Assembly (NCBI GenBank): GCA_029817715.1
Contig: JARUPY010000434.1
Span: 2,584,001 to 2,648,000 of the forward strand
Source of the DNA: Melastoma dodecandrum
Taxonomy: Eukaryota > Streptophyta > Magnoliopsida > Myrtales > Melastomataceae
Length of the DNA stretch: 64,000 nt
Direction of reading: 5' to 3'
A model generated the notes under the pieces. It was not told the DNA's origin, made no database searches, and saw only the letters and a program-made list of their open reading frames with translations. The position numbers and the translations under genes were made by a program. Every line of letters starts with the position of its first letter. The stretch's first letter is position 1. Positions 11,730 to 24,046 of the stretch are shown piece by piece.

Positions 11730-13049
11730 ATCCGAGACGCGTTGGTGCATGTGTTATTCGAAACGGGTGCGACACATTCATTCGTGCCGTAAGGATGTGT
11801 GGAAAGGCACGGATGGCCTGTTGACAAAATAGTGGGATGCATGCGAGTGAAGTTGCCTACGGGAGAGGAGCTCGGTGCGGTTGACGTGTGCCGTGCGTGT
11901 GCGTTAAAGGTGGCTGGGCTGAATTTTGTGGTCGACCTTATTGTATTGCAGATAAGTGACCTCGACGTGATCTTGGGCATGGATTGGTTGGCTTCGAGCC
12001 ATGCCCAAGTAGATTGCGAGGAGAAGCGCCTTTTGGTAAGGAACGCGGAGGGGGAAATCCACGAGTATATAGGCCACGGAGGATGCAGCCATGCAAGCGC
12101 ACAAGCTTTTGAGGACCGTACACGAGGCGTATCTTGCTGTGGTGCTGAACAAGGAAGCGGAGATACCGGCCTTGGAGCAAATCAAGGTGGTGCGAGACTC
12201 GCGGACGTCTTTCTGGAAGAGTTACCAGGGTTGCCACCGGAACGAGATGTGGAATTTGCGATCAATCTCCTTCCCGGGACAGGCCCCATCTCTCGCGCCC
12301 CCTATCGGATCAGCTTGGCCGAGCTTAAAGAGTTGAAGGCACAACTGCAAGAGCTCGTGGATAAGAATTTTGTGCGTCCTAGTGTAAGTCCGTGGGGAGC
12401 ACCCGTACTATTTGTAAGGAAAAAGGACGGAAGCATGCGCTTATGTATAGATTATCGATTGCTAAATCAAAGGACGATTAAGAATCGTTACCCTCTCCTT
12501 CGCATTGATGACCTATTCGATCAATTACAAGGGTCGATAGTGTACTCGAAGATAGACCTTCGGTTCGGCTACTATCAAATCGGGGTTCGGGAAGAAGACA
12601 TCCCTAAGACCGCCTTCCGAACACGCTATGGGCATTACGAGTATAGGGTGATGCCCTTCGGATTAACGAATGCACTCGCCGTCTTTATGGGGTTAATGAA
12701 CCAAGTGTTTCGACCGAACCTAGATCGCTTCGTGGTGGTGTTCATTGACGACATCCTCGTGTATTCAAGGAGCCGAGAGGAGCATAGAGAGCACTTGGCG
12801 TTAGTACTGCAAACTTTGAGGGAAAATAAATTATATGCTAAGCTAAGCAAGTGCGAGTTTTGGTTGGAGAAAGTGACCTTCCTCGGACACGTGATATCGG
12901 CCGCGGGCGTGGAGGTAGATCCGTCCAAGATCGAGGCCGTCAAGAGTTGGTCGCGGCCGACGAACGTCTCGGAAGTACGAAGCTTCCTAGGTCTAGCCGG
13001 GTACTACAGGAGGTTCGTGGAAGGATTCTCTAAGCTGGTGGCTCCATGA
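11730..13049 (+). pseudogene. gypsy protease and reverse transcriptase (disrupted)
   Basis: The aspartic protease motif reads LFETGATHSFV near 11753-11785, with Glu where the family has Asp, so the catalytic residue is lost. A TAA stop follows at once. From 11799 the frame is open to 13047: linker with [17 protein letters not shown], then reverse transcriptase with [57 protein letters not shown] and the catalytic FIDDILVYS. It ends with the thumb/connection words [17 protein letters not shown]. The frame breaks at 13047, where the RNase H frame takes over by about one base. Confidence 0.88.
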
Positions 13050-13330
13050 CCAAACTCTTGAGGAAGGACATCCATTTCGAGTGGACGGATAAGTGTGAGG
13101 CGAGCTTCGACGAGTTGAAGACACGGTTGACGAGTGCTCCGGTTCTAGCGATACTGAGCGGACAGGGCGGTTTTTTAGTATATTGTGACGCATCCGCTCA
13201 AGGACTCGGGGGAGTGTTGATGCAAAACGGAAAGGTGGTCGCGTACGCCTCGAGACAACTACGGAAGCATGAGGAAAATTACGCTACGCATGACTTGGAA
13301 TTCGGCTCGGGGACAAGTCGAACCGAAAAT
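13046..13330 (+). pseudogene. gypsy RNase H, truncated by internal deletion
   Basis: Reads [35 protein letters not shown] and [17 protein letters not shown], the first half of the RNase H domain. It then jumps to sequence that belongs to the linker before integrase (about GQVEPK at 13310). The second half, including the usual TDHKSL and DALSR words, is missing: roughly 100-150 codons are deleted. The DNA:RNA hybrid nuclease would not work. Confidence 0.85.
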
Positions 13331-14688
13331 GATTGGGTTGATAAGAGAGGCTCAGGGATGCGACGAGTATTTAGGGATAGTGCGCGAAGGTCTCGGGACG
13401 GAACCGTATGCGCGGTTCGAAATTGCCGCGGACGGGTTGATGAAGTTCCAAGGACGGACGTGCGTCCCGGACGCAAAGGATGTAAAGAGGAGGCTCCTCG
13501 ATGAGGCGCATAAGACCACCTATAGTATCCACCCGGGGATTACGAAAATGTATCGGAACCTAAGAAGGTATTATTGGTGGCCGAAAATAAAAAGGGAAAT
13601 TGCGAGGTATGTCAACCGATGCACCGTGTGCCAAATGGTGAAAATTGTACACCAAAGACCAGGAGGACTACTAGAACCGCTTATGGTGCCCGAGTGGAAA
13701 AGGGAGGACATAGCCATGGACTTCGTGACGAACATGCCCAAGGGTGGCCGCAATTTAGACACGGTGTGGGTGATAGTAGACCGGTTGACTAAGTCGGCTC
13801 ATTTCATCCCGATTCAACTAAATTGTGGCCAAAATCTACATTCGGGAAGTGATAAGATATCATGTAGTGCCTCATACCATCACATCGGATAGGGATCCGA
13901 GATTTACTTCGAAGTTGTGGAAGAGCCTTCAGGAAGCCATGGACACTAAGCTTCAAATGAGCACGGGTTTCCACCCGCAAACGGATGGGCAAACGGAACG
14001 CACAATACAGACGTTGGAGGACATGCTAAGGGCGTGCACGCTTGAGTGGAAGGGAGGTTGGGTGGATCACCTCCCGTTTATGGAATTCACGTATAATAAT
14101 AGATACCACTCGAGCATCGGGATGGCACCATTCGAAGCTCTATACGGTAGGAGTTGCCGATCCCCTTTGTGTTGGTTGGAACCGGGTGAGAAGGTGTTCA
14201 ATGGGCCGGAGCTCATAAAGGAAACCACGGATGTGATTGGAGTGGCTCGGGAGAGGATGAAGGCAGCCCAAAGTCAACAGAAAAGCTACGCGGACCAAAG
14301 GAGGAGGCCGCTAGAATTTGAAGTCGGGGACAAGGTATTCTTAAAACTTTCCCCTATGAAGTCTATGTTTTGGACAGGTAAAGCTCATAAATTGAGCCCG
14401 AGGTATATCGGGCCATATGAGATCACGGAACGCGTGGGTAAGGTAGCGTACCGAGTGGCTATACCTCCGGAATTGTCTCAATGCCATGACATCTTCCACG
14501 TGTCCATGCTGAGGAAACACGAGCCGAACCCAGAAGCCAGGATCGAACCGGCAACTACGAGCGTGAATGAGAATATGAGCGTGACTATGGAGCCGGTGCA
14601 AGTAATCAGACGCAAGGAACGTGCCACGCGAGGAAAGAGGACGACGCTAGTGCACATACTATGGAGGAAGAACGGGGTCGAGGAGTAA
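13310..14688 (+). pseudogene. gypsy integrase with chromodomain-like tail (one frameshift)
   Basis: The zinc-binding HHCC segment is complete (AHKTTYSIHPG ... VNRCTVC). The core follows: first Asp in AMDFVTNMPKGG, second in TSDRDPRFTS, Glu in DGQTERTIQTLE, so the DDE triad is present. A frameshift near 13825 separates the first Asp from the rest. The C-terminal part has GDKVFLKLSPMKS and YIGPYEITERVGKVAY. It ends in a chromodomain-like stretch (EPVQVIRRKE, VHILWRKNGVEE) that stops at a TAA where chromoviruses usually continue ATWE. The chromodomain is what steers chromovirus insertion to heterochromatin. Confidence 0.88.
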
Positions 14689-14755
14689 ACATGGGAACTT
14701 GAAGGAGTTGTATCCGTTTTTGTTTGAATAGAAAATTTCAGGGACGAAATTCCCT

Positions 14756-14768
14756 AAGGGGGGAAAGT
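14756..14768 (+). promoter_or_regulatory. Polypurine tract of the gypsy element
   Basis: AAGGGGGGAAAGT abuts the TG of the 3' LTR, the expected primer for plus-strand DNA synthesis. Confidence 0.8.
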
Positions 14769-17171
14769 TGTAACGACTCGACTTTTCATGAATAAGAAAT
14801 GGGTGCACGAGTTGTAAATGGGAATCAAGTGAGTATAATAAACGGGTTCATAAACATAAACGACGTCGAGTGGGGTTGCGCGTAGTCGTTAGGGGTCGGA
14901 CCGAGTGTGGAGGTTTGGACGCCCAAAATCGGAGAATTTCAGATCGACGTGGAACGTGTATAGGGTGGTAGAGAATGAAGAATCAAGCCCCGAAATGGGT
15001 GTCGGAATTCGGAGTTAGGTCCTAGATCGGGTTGCCCGAGGGTCGGTGTGAGAAGGGGCGTGGGCGACGGCCGCTGGCCCAGGGGTCGATGGGTGGGCGA
15101 CAGCCGCTGCCCCTGGCACGCCCAGACCTCAAATTGTGAAGAGAGAGAAACCCGATCAGGGGGCGACCCTCGAGGGACGATAGGGAGTCACTCCCAGAGG
15201 CCTGTGGGGCGACAGAGGGGCGACAGCCCCTGCTCCTGGCATGCCCAGACCTCAAACCGTATAGAGAGAGAAACTCTATCACGGGTGCCTTCAGGTGGGC
15301 GATACAGGGTTGACGAGTGGCAATGGCCGCTGACCCCTGACCCCGGACACGCCCCCAACGCCCGGAGGGCAGCCTCGGGGGTCGTTTTGGCCGAAATATA
15401 GCCCGACCAGGAATTGAAATTAAACACCTTGGGGGTCTTAATTAGGCTATTAGGAGGGTTAAGTATGGATTAGATTTTTGAAATAACCCCTGGTTTGTAA
15501 AATAATCACGATTAAAGGCGGTAGCGGCGGGGCCGTGTGAGGGTCGTCAGGGATTGAGCTGGGGTCGTCGGCCGCTGACCCTCAGGGCAATGGGCACTGC
15601 CTAGGGGACGCCTAGGGGGCGATAGCCATCGACCCCCACCCGCCCAAGGGGCGGCCAAGGTGGCAAAGAGGGGGAAAGCCGCCCCACTCCAATGGGAGAA
15701 GCTTAGGTGGCCTTGAAGTCTCCCCAACGTCGAATCGAATGACAAGAAGGAGGGAGATCCACGTTTGAATCCTACCCGTCGGATTGTGTGGAGTAAGGAC
15801 AAGGGAACATATTCCCCCACATCAAGGAAAAGGAGTTTGATTGCCTTGATTCCATGATTAAGGGGAATTGATGGATTGACTCTTAATAAAGGTGATGTGA
15901 TTTAATAAAATATGGAGAAAGAGGGAACCCCTTGGCCTTTAGGAAGCTCCGGATCCCCCCTTCCACACAGGAACTCACACATTACACACTTCACTCACTC
16001 GGGGAGGGTAGGAAAAGGAGAAACGGAGGGGAAAGGGGAGCGGCCGGAGTGAGTTGTGGGGGAGGAGGAAGAGGTATAAGCTAGCATCGTGGATCCCCGC
16101 ACGAAGAGAGCTCGGCGCCACGCCAGCCAACGCTTGAGGGCCGCGGGAAGGCTACCATCAAGGGCGGAAGTCACACGACAAAGGCGAGAACTCGCCCGTT
16201 TTTGGTTGGCGGAAACCGGAAGGTATCCCCTCGACCCTTCTCCGTTTCTTTTCCCTTTTGTACTCTGGATGAGGAGATGTTGCTGTAGAGTTAAGTAGAG
16301 GTTGAGGTATGTACGGGGGGTCAAAGGACTGGCCGGACCTTGGAAGGAAAAGGGAAGCCACCCCGGGACCCTTTCGGTTGTTGTCGGTGTAGTTGTCCTT
16401 TAAATCGTCTTGAGGACGGAAAACGACAATGTGCAAATGTGGAACTCGAATAGGCGGTGACTCGGCCCTCGGGGCTGAAATGGACTGAAGCAAACTATGA
16501 GGAAAAAGGGGGACGTTTGACCCCGTAGTGGTCACGTCCGTTACCGCGCTCTAAGAGCGGAACCGCGAGACCGAGACTCGAAAATTTACTCGGCCACGGG
16601 GCTGAAATGCACGGACCCTAACGAGGTCCCTTGCGAGCCTAAAGAGGCTCACCTTGCGTGCGGGTTAAGGCACGGAATGTATGCTCGGGGGCGGTTGGGA
16701 TGAGAGACCGAACCAAACAAGTTCGGTTGAAACGAGCACACGAATGTGGGCGACGGGGCGGACATGAGTCATCTGTGTCGGACTTGCGTGGGGTTAGGAG
16801 AGTTACCTCGCGCCCGTTAGAAAGGCCGAGAGGACGGCCACTCCCGGTTGGGCGAATCCGAGTTAGGATGGCATCGGGACTACAGCTAGAGCGATGGATG
16901 GACACAAAAATGTCTCTTAAATTGTATATAGACGTACTAAACCAAATTTGAGGAATTCTTCGCATAGGGATGCATGTTTCGGTTATTTTAACCAATGTGG
17001 ATCTCTTGCAGGATTTAGAGCATCCGCATGCACGCACATTACGTAGAGGAGTAGGATTAGAGGCGCATGTCCGCATGCGAGACCTTAATGTAACCCCATG
17101 TACCGAATTTTGGTTAAGATCGAATAAAGGAAAGTTTTTTTTGTAAATTCGCAAATCCTTTGATCCTTTCA
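14769..17171 (+). repeat. 3' LTR of the gypsy chromovirus
   Basis: Starts TGTAACGACTCGACTTTTC and ends GATCCTTTCA, then GGAGA, the same five bases that precede the 5' LTR. It is collinear with 7718-10114 over its full length. Confidence 0.92.
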
Positions 17172-17176
17172 GGAGA

Positions 17177-17309
17177 AGGATAAGTTGAGGGGGAGTTGAG
17201 CTTGGAGGATAAGTTGAGGGGGAGTTGAGTTTGTATCTTGAGCTCTATGCTCTATTTCTTATTTCCAAATTAAAGCTTCGTGTTTTGTCATCATCAATAA
17301 GGGGGAGAA
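17177..17309 (+). mobile_element. Continuation of the upstream copia unit up to its polypurine tract
   Basis: Resumes the copia sequence interrupted at 7717. It has two copies of ATAAGTTGAGGGGGAGTTGA, then CATCATCAATAAGGGGGAGAA directly before an LTR. It matches 23915-24046 of the downstream unit. Confidence 0.85.
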
Positions 17310-19507
17310 TGTTAACTTTGGTTATGATGATGAGGTTGAAAAGCTATGTTATAAATTCATAGTAATGTGTTGTTGTAACATTTTGCTTATCTTTAGTGAT
17401 GAGCTTAAGCAAAGTATTGCTGAGTCACAACTAGCTTAAGCTATACCTTGCTACGCTATAGTAAGTCGTTACTGTTTTGCTACTCTTGCTTACTGAAAAT
17501 TTGAAAATAATATTCCTTTTTGCAATATATTTCGGATTATCTCGGAATATATTTAAAAGTCAAAATACATTGGGTAAGCTTTGGATTTTCCAAATCCTTT
17601 TATTAGGCAACTCAAAATCAAAATGTTGTCTTTCCAATTAAAGATTTGGAAACAATATAAGGGAAGATGCGTTGTTGTACTGCTTGAGAAGTATGTTGCT
17701 ACGCTTGAGAAAAGCAAAGCTTGCACAACATTACTACGCTACAATTAAATGATGGAATAATTATTATTTCAACTTGATTATTGTGATTTTATCATATTTA
17801 ATGATTTATTATATTATCTTATTCAAACAATCAAGTGTGAGGATCGATTGCGATATTTGAAGAAAGATTTGGAAATAGAATCTTTATTTTAAGCAATATC
17901 TTATTTCCTATCTTATCTCAACGATCGTTAAGAAATCTACTTATTTCGGTTCCATCATGGCTAATGATTGAAACAACAAATTAGATAGTTATCTGAAAAT
18001 AATTGGATTGATTCATACGCATAAGGAAAGCTGACAATGATTTCCTTCCTTCTTGGTCATTATGACCGTTGAGCAGCTGTTCATTGTCCTTAACTACAGC
18101 TTGCTGAAGGGTGATATTTGGGAAACGAATTATTCAATTCACTCCCTATGAAAACGAGACAACACTCATACATCAAAATAACTAATCTGTGTGGTCTGAG
18201 TGGTTGTCCAAAACCTGTGTGATCTAAGTGAAGCTTTGAGGATCGGCGGAGAGCGGAAGGTACTAAGTGATCACCTGGTTCTTATCTCTTGCAATCTGCG
18301 TTTGAGAGTGTCAAGGGCCGAGTGCGACCTTGATCGTCGTGAGAGGGAATGTGTGTCATCGGTGCGTTTAACGAGTGGCTGGCGAATCGTCTAAGGGAAG
18401 CTAAGAGAATACATGTGCTGATTGCAGTAACCAGTTACTGACCCATCGGCAAGAAGCCGTTCTTGTCGTGTCTCTTCGTAGGGAAGTCTTGAGCATACGG
18501 AGTTTGAGCAGTTAGACACACACTTGCGGGTGCGTGCTAGAAGTCTCGTGCCTGTAGGGTAGAGCAGGAGTTGGGAACGCCGCCGGAGTCGAAAGAGGTC
18601 CTCTCGAGCACAGGGGTGCTGTCCAGAAGCCTCGACCTCCTAATATAGAGGGACAGTAGAGCAGGTTGCGTGGAAGCCGTCGGAGCTGAAAATTCTGCCC
18701 TAGGCATTAGGTGTGCAGTGCAGTGACTCACGGCTGTGGTAACCATGCACGTCCGAACTGAGTGTAGGACAGATATGGCAACCTCGTTGTGTAACAAGTC
18801 AGGTTCTATTGTGTGAGGAACCAATCTCTGTTCTGTTTCTTTTCTGTTCAAAGTAACTGGCTTTGTGGTTGTCTCTTGAGTACCTACAGAAATGGGCTGA
18901 GCCATTAAGTGTTGAAGCATTCTTCTGCTGTGAAACAGAAACGTGCTGCTATCAAAGAAGTCGTTCTTCACTATAAGGAACCATTTGTGAGGATTTATAC
19001 TTTAACATAACGTTGTCTTTGCGCTTTGATAGACAGGCTTACGCCTAAGTGACAACGTGCTGTGTGGAAATCCTTTGAGCAATCAACTGTTGAGTGTGAG
19101 CATCATTCTGGTGGAAACTAGAAGACGTCCACTCTGTGAGGAGCTGATCGTTGCCCAGGAGTGATCTACTTTTGTAAAGGATTCTAAATCTCACTTTTTG
19201 AGAAACCGAAAGCCTAGTGCAAGGGCTCTTTGCACCCATTATATTATATAGTGGAATCACCTCTACGGTAGAAAGTGGGCGTAGGTCGATTAAGGCCGAA
19301 CCACTATAAACTACTGTGTCCCTTACGATCGCGCAATCACTAGTACGAAAACCTACTCGATCAAATCGTAACGGTTACAGTGTAGCAGATCTCACTTATG
19401 AGAAGCGCTCTGCTGTGATACAGAACGCTTCCGCTTACACTGAGAAAGGGCGAAAAAGTTACGATCACTAATTCATCCCCCACTTAGTGCGCCTGAACGA
19501 TCCAACA
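17310..19507 (+). repeat. Copia LTR A
   Basis: Starts TGTTAACTTTGGTTATGATG after a polypurine tract and ends CGATCCAACA before the primer site. It is shared by the upstream truncated unit (as its 3' LTR) and the downstream unit (as its 5' LTR). Confidence 0.88.
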
Positions 19508-19509
19508 AT

Positions 19510-19521
19510 TGGTTTAAGAGC
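19510..19521 (+). promoter_or_regulatory. Primer binding site of the copia element (mutated)
   Basis: TGGTTTAAGAGC lies two bases after LTR A. It corresponds to TGGTATCAGAGC (initiator tRNA-Met) with two changes. Confidence 0.7.
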
Positions 19522-19664
19522 AGGTTTGCTGGAAAGCTTTCTGTGTGATTGCTAATACAAAACTTCGTTGCCGTACCTAAGGATCATAACAGCATGTTGC
19601 CGAAAGTTTTACGTTAAGCACAATAAGGTGCTACTGAGTTATAGGAACTCGTATCTAAGCAAAA

Positions 19665-21187
19665 ATGTCGATGCCCTTAACTGATGGTCATTCGACCAAA
19701 CGTCCCCGCTCTTTGCAGGACAACACTTCTCATATTGGAAATTGAGAATGGAGTTGTTCATTGGAACGAAAGAAGCCGATTGTTGGCAGATTATAATGGA
19801 ATGAGACCTTATGGTTCCTCCACCCAATCCCAGCGATACTCGACATGAAATTAAAAGAAAGAGAACCATTTCTCTCAACACTAAAGCAAGGCACTACTTA
19901 GTACGCACTCTTGGTGGAAATGAATTTAATCGCGTCTCCACTTGTAAGACTGTGAAAGAAATGTGGGAAGACTTCCTTTGATCTATGATGGAACAGAACA
20001 AGTCAAAGAATCCAAAGTGAATGCATTAATAACTCAATACAAAGCATTCAAAATGAAAAAGGATGAGTCGATAATTCCAATGTTTGATAGACTCACCGAA
20101 ATCACTAATGCCATGGAATCTCTTGGTAAACCATTTCTAATTCTGAGTTGGTCAGAAAATTACTTCGCTCTTTGCCTAAATCTTGGGAAGCCAAGAAAAC
20201 GGCAATTGAAGAAGCAAAAGACTTAACGAGCTTAAGTCTTCAACAGCTACTTGGTTCTCTTGTCGCTTATGAGAATGAGAACAAGTTCGCCGAAGAAAAG
20301 AAATCCAATGCTATTGCATTTAAAGGAAGTGTTGATACTTCTAATGAATCTGAGGATGAGTCTTCATCTTATTCAGATAATGAAATCTCCTTGATGGCAA
20401 GGAAAGTCAAAAAGTATCTTCGCAAAAATCGGTTTAAGGGAAAGCGAGATGCTAAAAAGAAAAATCCAAAATCACACCAAGGTAAAGGTGGCGTGTGTTT
20501 TGAGTGCAATAAACCTGGTCATATGAGGCCAGATTGCCCTCTCTTAAATGAGAAAGGCAAATCTTCAAAATATAAGAAAAACGCCATGTTGGCGTTTTGG
20601 AGTGATAGTGATGAGGAATCAGATCAGGATGACGAGATAGCAAATCTCTGCTATATGGCGCAAACTGGTTCTGACACTAAGAAGATAGATACTTTCCCTC
20701 CTTCTGATCTGTCATCTGATCTAATTGAAAATCTCTTTATGGAGTTATATGATAAACTCGAGTCACTGACTTCGAGCAACAAAGTTCTCGAGAAAGAGAA
20801 TAAACTCTTGAATGTTGAGAACGCTTCTCTTAAGGAAGAGTTATCAGCAAAGGCTAATAAGAAAGTGGAAAAGCAACTTTCTCAATCTAAGTCAAAGATT
20901 GAGGAACTGCAACAACAACTCAGTGATGTGCACAACAAAACTGGTTTATTTGTACATGAGATATACAAATCTGGAAATGAGAAACATTCACATTATGGGA
21001 AATATATTCCTCCTCGTGTTAAGAATGGTGATTCTCATTATATTGTTCAAAAATTACCTAGGCTTTGCTACTATTGTAGAAGGCCAGGTCACTTCATCAA
21101 TTCTTGTCATGTTAGACGAAATGATATGCATGGCATCTCTTCTAAAGTTGATAGTTCCATCGTTAAATGGAATCAACGACTAACTTG
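19665..21187 (+). pseudogene. copia gag (disrupted)
   Basis: Start ATG at 19665 (MSMPLTDGHSTKRP). Two stops follow within 50 codons and frameshifts occur near 19978 and 20150, after which 20148-21188 is open. Visible features are the capsid word KKDESIIPMFDRLTEI, then LLRSLPKSWEAKKTAIEEAK, a CCHC knuckle CFECNKPGHMRPDC, an acidic serine-rich linker, and a coiled-coil-like Glu/Lys/Leu stretch (about 20720-20940). A second knuckle CYYCRRPGHFINSC follows. Two separated knuckles with a coiled-coil between them are typical of SIRE/Maximus Gag proteins. Confidence 0.82.
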
Positions 21188-22460
21188 AGCTTGTTATTTC
21201 ATTTCAGGAGATGTCTCCTTATTTTCTACACTGGTTTTCCAGGATGGTGGTGCTCTCATTTTTTGTGATAGTGGAAAAGGGATGGTTAAAGGAACAGGAA
21301 CCATTTACTATTCTGACTCCCTAACCATTGAAGGAGTTCTTTATGTTAAAGGCCTCCAACACAACTTGAATAGTAGTAATCAATTGTGTGATAAAGGTTA
21401 TCGTGTTTCTTTCGATGACAAAACATGTAACGTTTCACGGGATGATGTTACTTGCTTCATTGGAGAACGCAAGAAAACATCTATATCCTGTCTTTTAAGA
21501 ACATCTCCGTTTGAGAAAATTGTCTTATGTCCATTAAGGACGAAGCTACTCTATGGCATAGAAGGTTGGGACATGCAAACTATGACTTGTTGTCCAAACT
21601 AACCAGAAAGGATGCTATTAAGGGATTACCTAAAATCAAGTTTGACAATGACAAAGGTGTGCAATTGGCAAACAAACAAAGGTGTCCTTTAAAAGCAAAA
21701 ATATGGTTTCAAGTAAGGAGCCACTCGAATTACTTCATGTGGACTTGTTTGGTCCTACAAGGACCCAGAGTCTAGGAGTTAAACGATATGGATTAGTTGT
21801 TGTTGATGACTTTTCCAAATTCACTTGGGTCGAGTTCTTAACCCATAAAAGTGATACGTTTACAACCTTCGAAACTCTAGTTAAACAACTTAAAATGAGA
21901 AAGGTATTTTTCTACGAAGTATTAGAACGGATCGTGGTACTGAATTTGAGAACCGTGACTTTACTTTTTTCTGTAAGGAATATGGTATTAATCATAATTT
22001 TTCAACTCCATATACTCCATAATAAAATGGTGTCGTAGAGCGAAAGAACAGAACCTTACAGGACATGGCGAGAACAATGGTACTGAAAAATGAGGTAGCT
22101 AAGAACCTATGGGCTGAAGCTATAAGCACAGCTTGTTACATCTCAAACCGAGTGCACTTAAGGCATTCTTTAGGGAAAACTCCTTATGAACTATATAAAG
22201 GAAGAAAGCCAAACATTTCATACTTCCATCCATTTGGAAGTAAATGCTACGTTCTAAGACCCATAAGAGATGGTGTCAGAAAATTTGATGCTCGTTCTGA
22301 TTAGGGTATCTTCTTAGGATATTCTCTCATCAGCAAAGCATATAGAGTTTTCAATAAGAGAACTCTTGTTGTTGAAGAATCAATCAATGTTAAAATTGAT
22401 GATTCTCAAATTGTGGAGATGCTGCTGCAAAACCATCAGGATCCTCAAACATAGAACTAA
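21188..22460 (+). pseudogene. copia protease remnant and integrase (disrupted)
   Basis: The usual Asp-Ser-Gly protease motif is absent; coding text starts abruptly at GDVSLFSTLVFQDGG. The integrase zinc segment begins with LWHRRLGHANYDLL, and the core has HVDLFGP (Asp), RTDRGTEF (Asp) and VVERKNR (Glu), so the DDE triad survives. The frame changes at about 21690 and 21920, and a TAA replaces a Gln just before NGVVERKNR. The C-terminal words KTPYELYKGRKPN, FHPFGSKCYV and GYSLISKAYRVFN are clear. A stop replaces Lys/Arg before GIFLGYS. Confidence 0.82.
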
Positions 22461-22685
22461 CTAGAGAATTACAGCAGACACATGCTGAAAGTAATCCAAA
22501 TGAAAACCCCGTGGCAGAAAGACAAGGTATTCCTACTGCAAATACTGAAAATAATCCGGACGTCTTACAGGATGAACAAATAAGGGATCGTGTTCCATTC
22601 TTATATAAAAAAAGACATCATATTAACCAAGTCATAAGACCATTGCACACTGGAGTGCGAACTCGAAACACAACAAATATGTTCT

Positions 22686-23690
22686 GTGAGCACTGCTTTT
22701 ATCTCTCAAAAGGAACCTCAAGGCATTGATTATGTACTTGATGATCCAAATTGGATCCTCGCAATGCAAGAGGACCTAAACCAGTTTAAGAGGAATAATG
22801 TCTGGTGTTTAGTACCTAGACCAAATGATTGTTCCATTATTGGAACAAAATGGGTTTATCGTAATAAACTCGATGAGTCTCATGGGAGAACTAACCTTCT
22901 TCCTTGGACCCCAAATCAAACAAACAGAAGATGGAATTTTTATCCATCAAGAAAAGTGTATTAAACAGTTGCTCAAAAAATTTGATCTTGAGAATGCTAA
23001 ACCTTTGTCAACTCCTATTGGTAGTAATACCAAAATTGATAAAGATGAAGGTGGAAAGGAAGTTGATTCCAAACTATACAGAAGCATGATGGGGTCATTA
23101 CTCTATCTTCCTGCTTCAAAACCTGATATCATGTTTAGCGTATGCTTATGTGCTATATATCAGTCTGCTCCAAAAGAATCATACCTAGTTGCAGTCAAGA
23201 GGATCTTTCGATACCTCGCAGGAACTGTCAGCTTAGGTCTATGGTATCCTAGAGGATCGTTGCTGGATCCCGTGGGATATTTAGATCCTGATTATGCTGG
23301 ATGTCGTATTGATAGAAAAATCTGGCACTTGTCAATTACTAAGAATATGTTAATTTCCTGGTTCTCTAAAAAGCAGACATCAGTTGCTTTATCTACAGCT
23401 AAGGCTGAATACGTCGCAGCAGCTAGTTGCTGTGCTCAATTACTTTGGATGGGACAACAACTTGAAGACTATGATCTTCATTTTAATAGCATTCCAATTA
23501 TGTTGACAACACAAGTGCAATTAATTTGTCACGAAATCTTGTTTATCACTCAATATCTAAGCATATTGAGTTGAAACACCACTTTTTATATGACAATGTA
23601 CAAAGCGGCAACGTTGATATTCACTATATAAATACTGAGCAACAACTTGCTGATATATTCACCAAACTGCTCAATAAATAGAGGTTTATT
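22686..23690 (+). pseudogene. copia reverse transcriptase/RNase H with catalytic core deleted
   Basis: Starts with DDPNWILAMQEDLNQF and NNVWCLVPRPND...IIGTKWVYRNKLDE, the copia RT opening. It then jumps directly to GELTFFLGPQIKQ, which in intact elements lies after the YVDD active site. About 150 codons, including FAPVAR, MDVKSAFLNG and YVDD, are missing. RNase H follows (GYLDPDYAGC, KKQTSVALSTAKAEY, YLSILS), with Lys where the catalytic Glu is expected and a frameshift near 23510. No reverse transcription is possible from this copy. Confidence 0.85.
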
Positions 23691-24033
23691 AATTTACGAA
23701 GTGAGTTAGGAATTTGCAATCCTCCATGTAGAGAATATTTTTTTCTCTCCATGTAGAGAATATTCTTTTGCCAAAAATGAATGATTCATCGATCAGGAAG
23801 TGCTCGTTGTTGTCGAGGATCTACCTTGTGAGGATTGAGATGTACTCTCCTTTATGAGGTTTCACCTACTAAAAACTATCTTTCACTTCTTTTTGATATG
23901 ACAAAAGGGGGAGAATGATAAGTTGAGGGGGAGTTGAGCTTGAAGGATAAGTTGAGGGGGAGTTGAATTTGTATCTCGAGCTCTATGCTATATTTCTTAT
24001 TTCCAAATTAAAGCTTCGTGTTTTGTCATCATC

Positions 24034-24046
24034 AAAAGTGGGAGAA
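24034..24046 (+). promoter_or_regulatory. Polypurine tract of the copia element
   Basis: AAAAGTGGGAGAA directly precedes LTR B. The upstream copy of the same tract (17296-17309) reads AATAAGGGGGAGAA. Confidence 0.75.

Larger units (their letters stand above)
7718..17171 (+). mobile_element. Complete but defective Ty3/gypsy chromovirus (Tekay/Del-like), 9.45 kb
   Basis: Two long LTRs (2397 and 2403 bp) start TGTAACGA and end CCTTTCA. They enclose a 4.65-kb internal region in the order gag, protease, reverse transcriptase, RNase H, integrase, chromodomain-like tail. A primer binding site follows the left LTR and a polypurine tract precedes the right one. The 5-bp duplication GGAGA (7713-7717 and 17172-17176) marks insertion into a copia internal region. 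The order of domains, long LTRs and C-terminal chromodomain-like segment point to the Tekay/Del chromovirus lineage. Multiple frameshifts and a deletion in RNase H make it non-autonomous. It is much more GC-rich than its surroundings. Confidence 0.92.
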
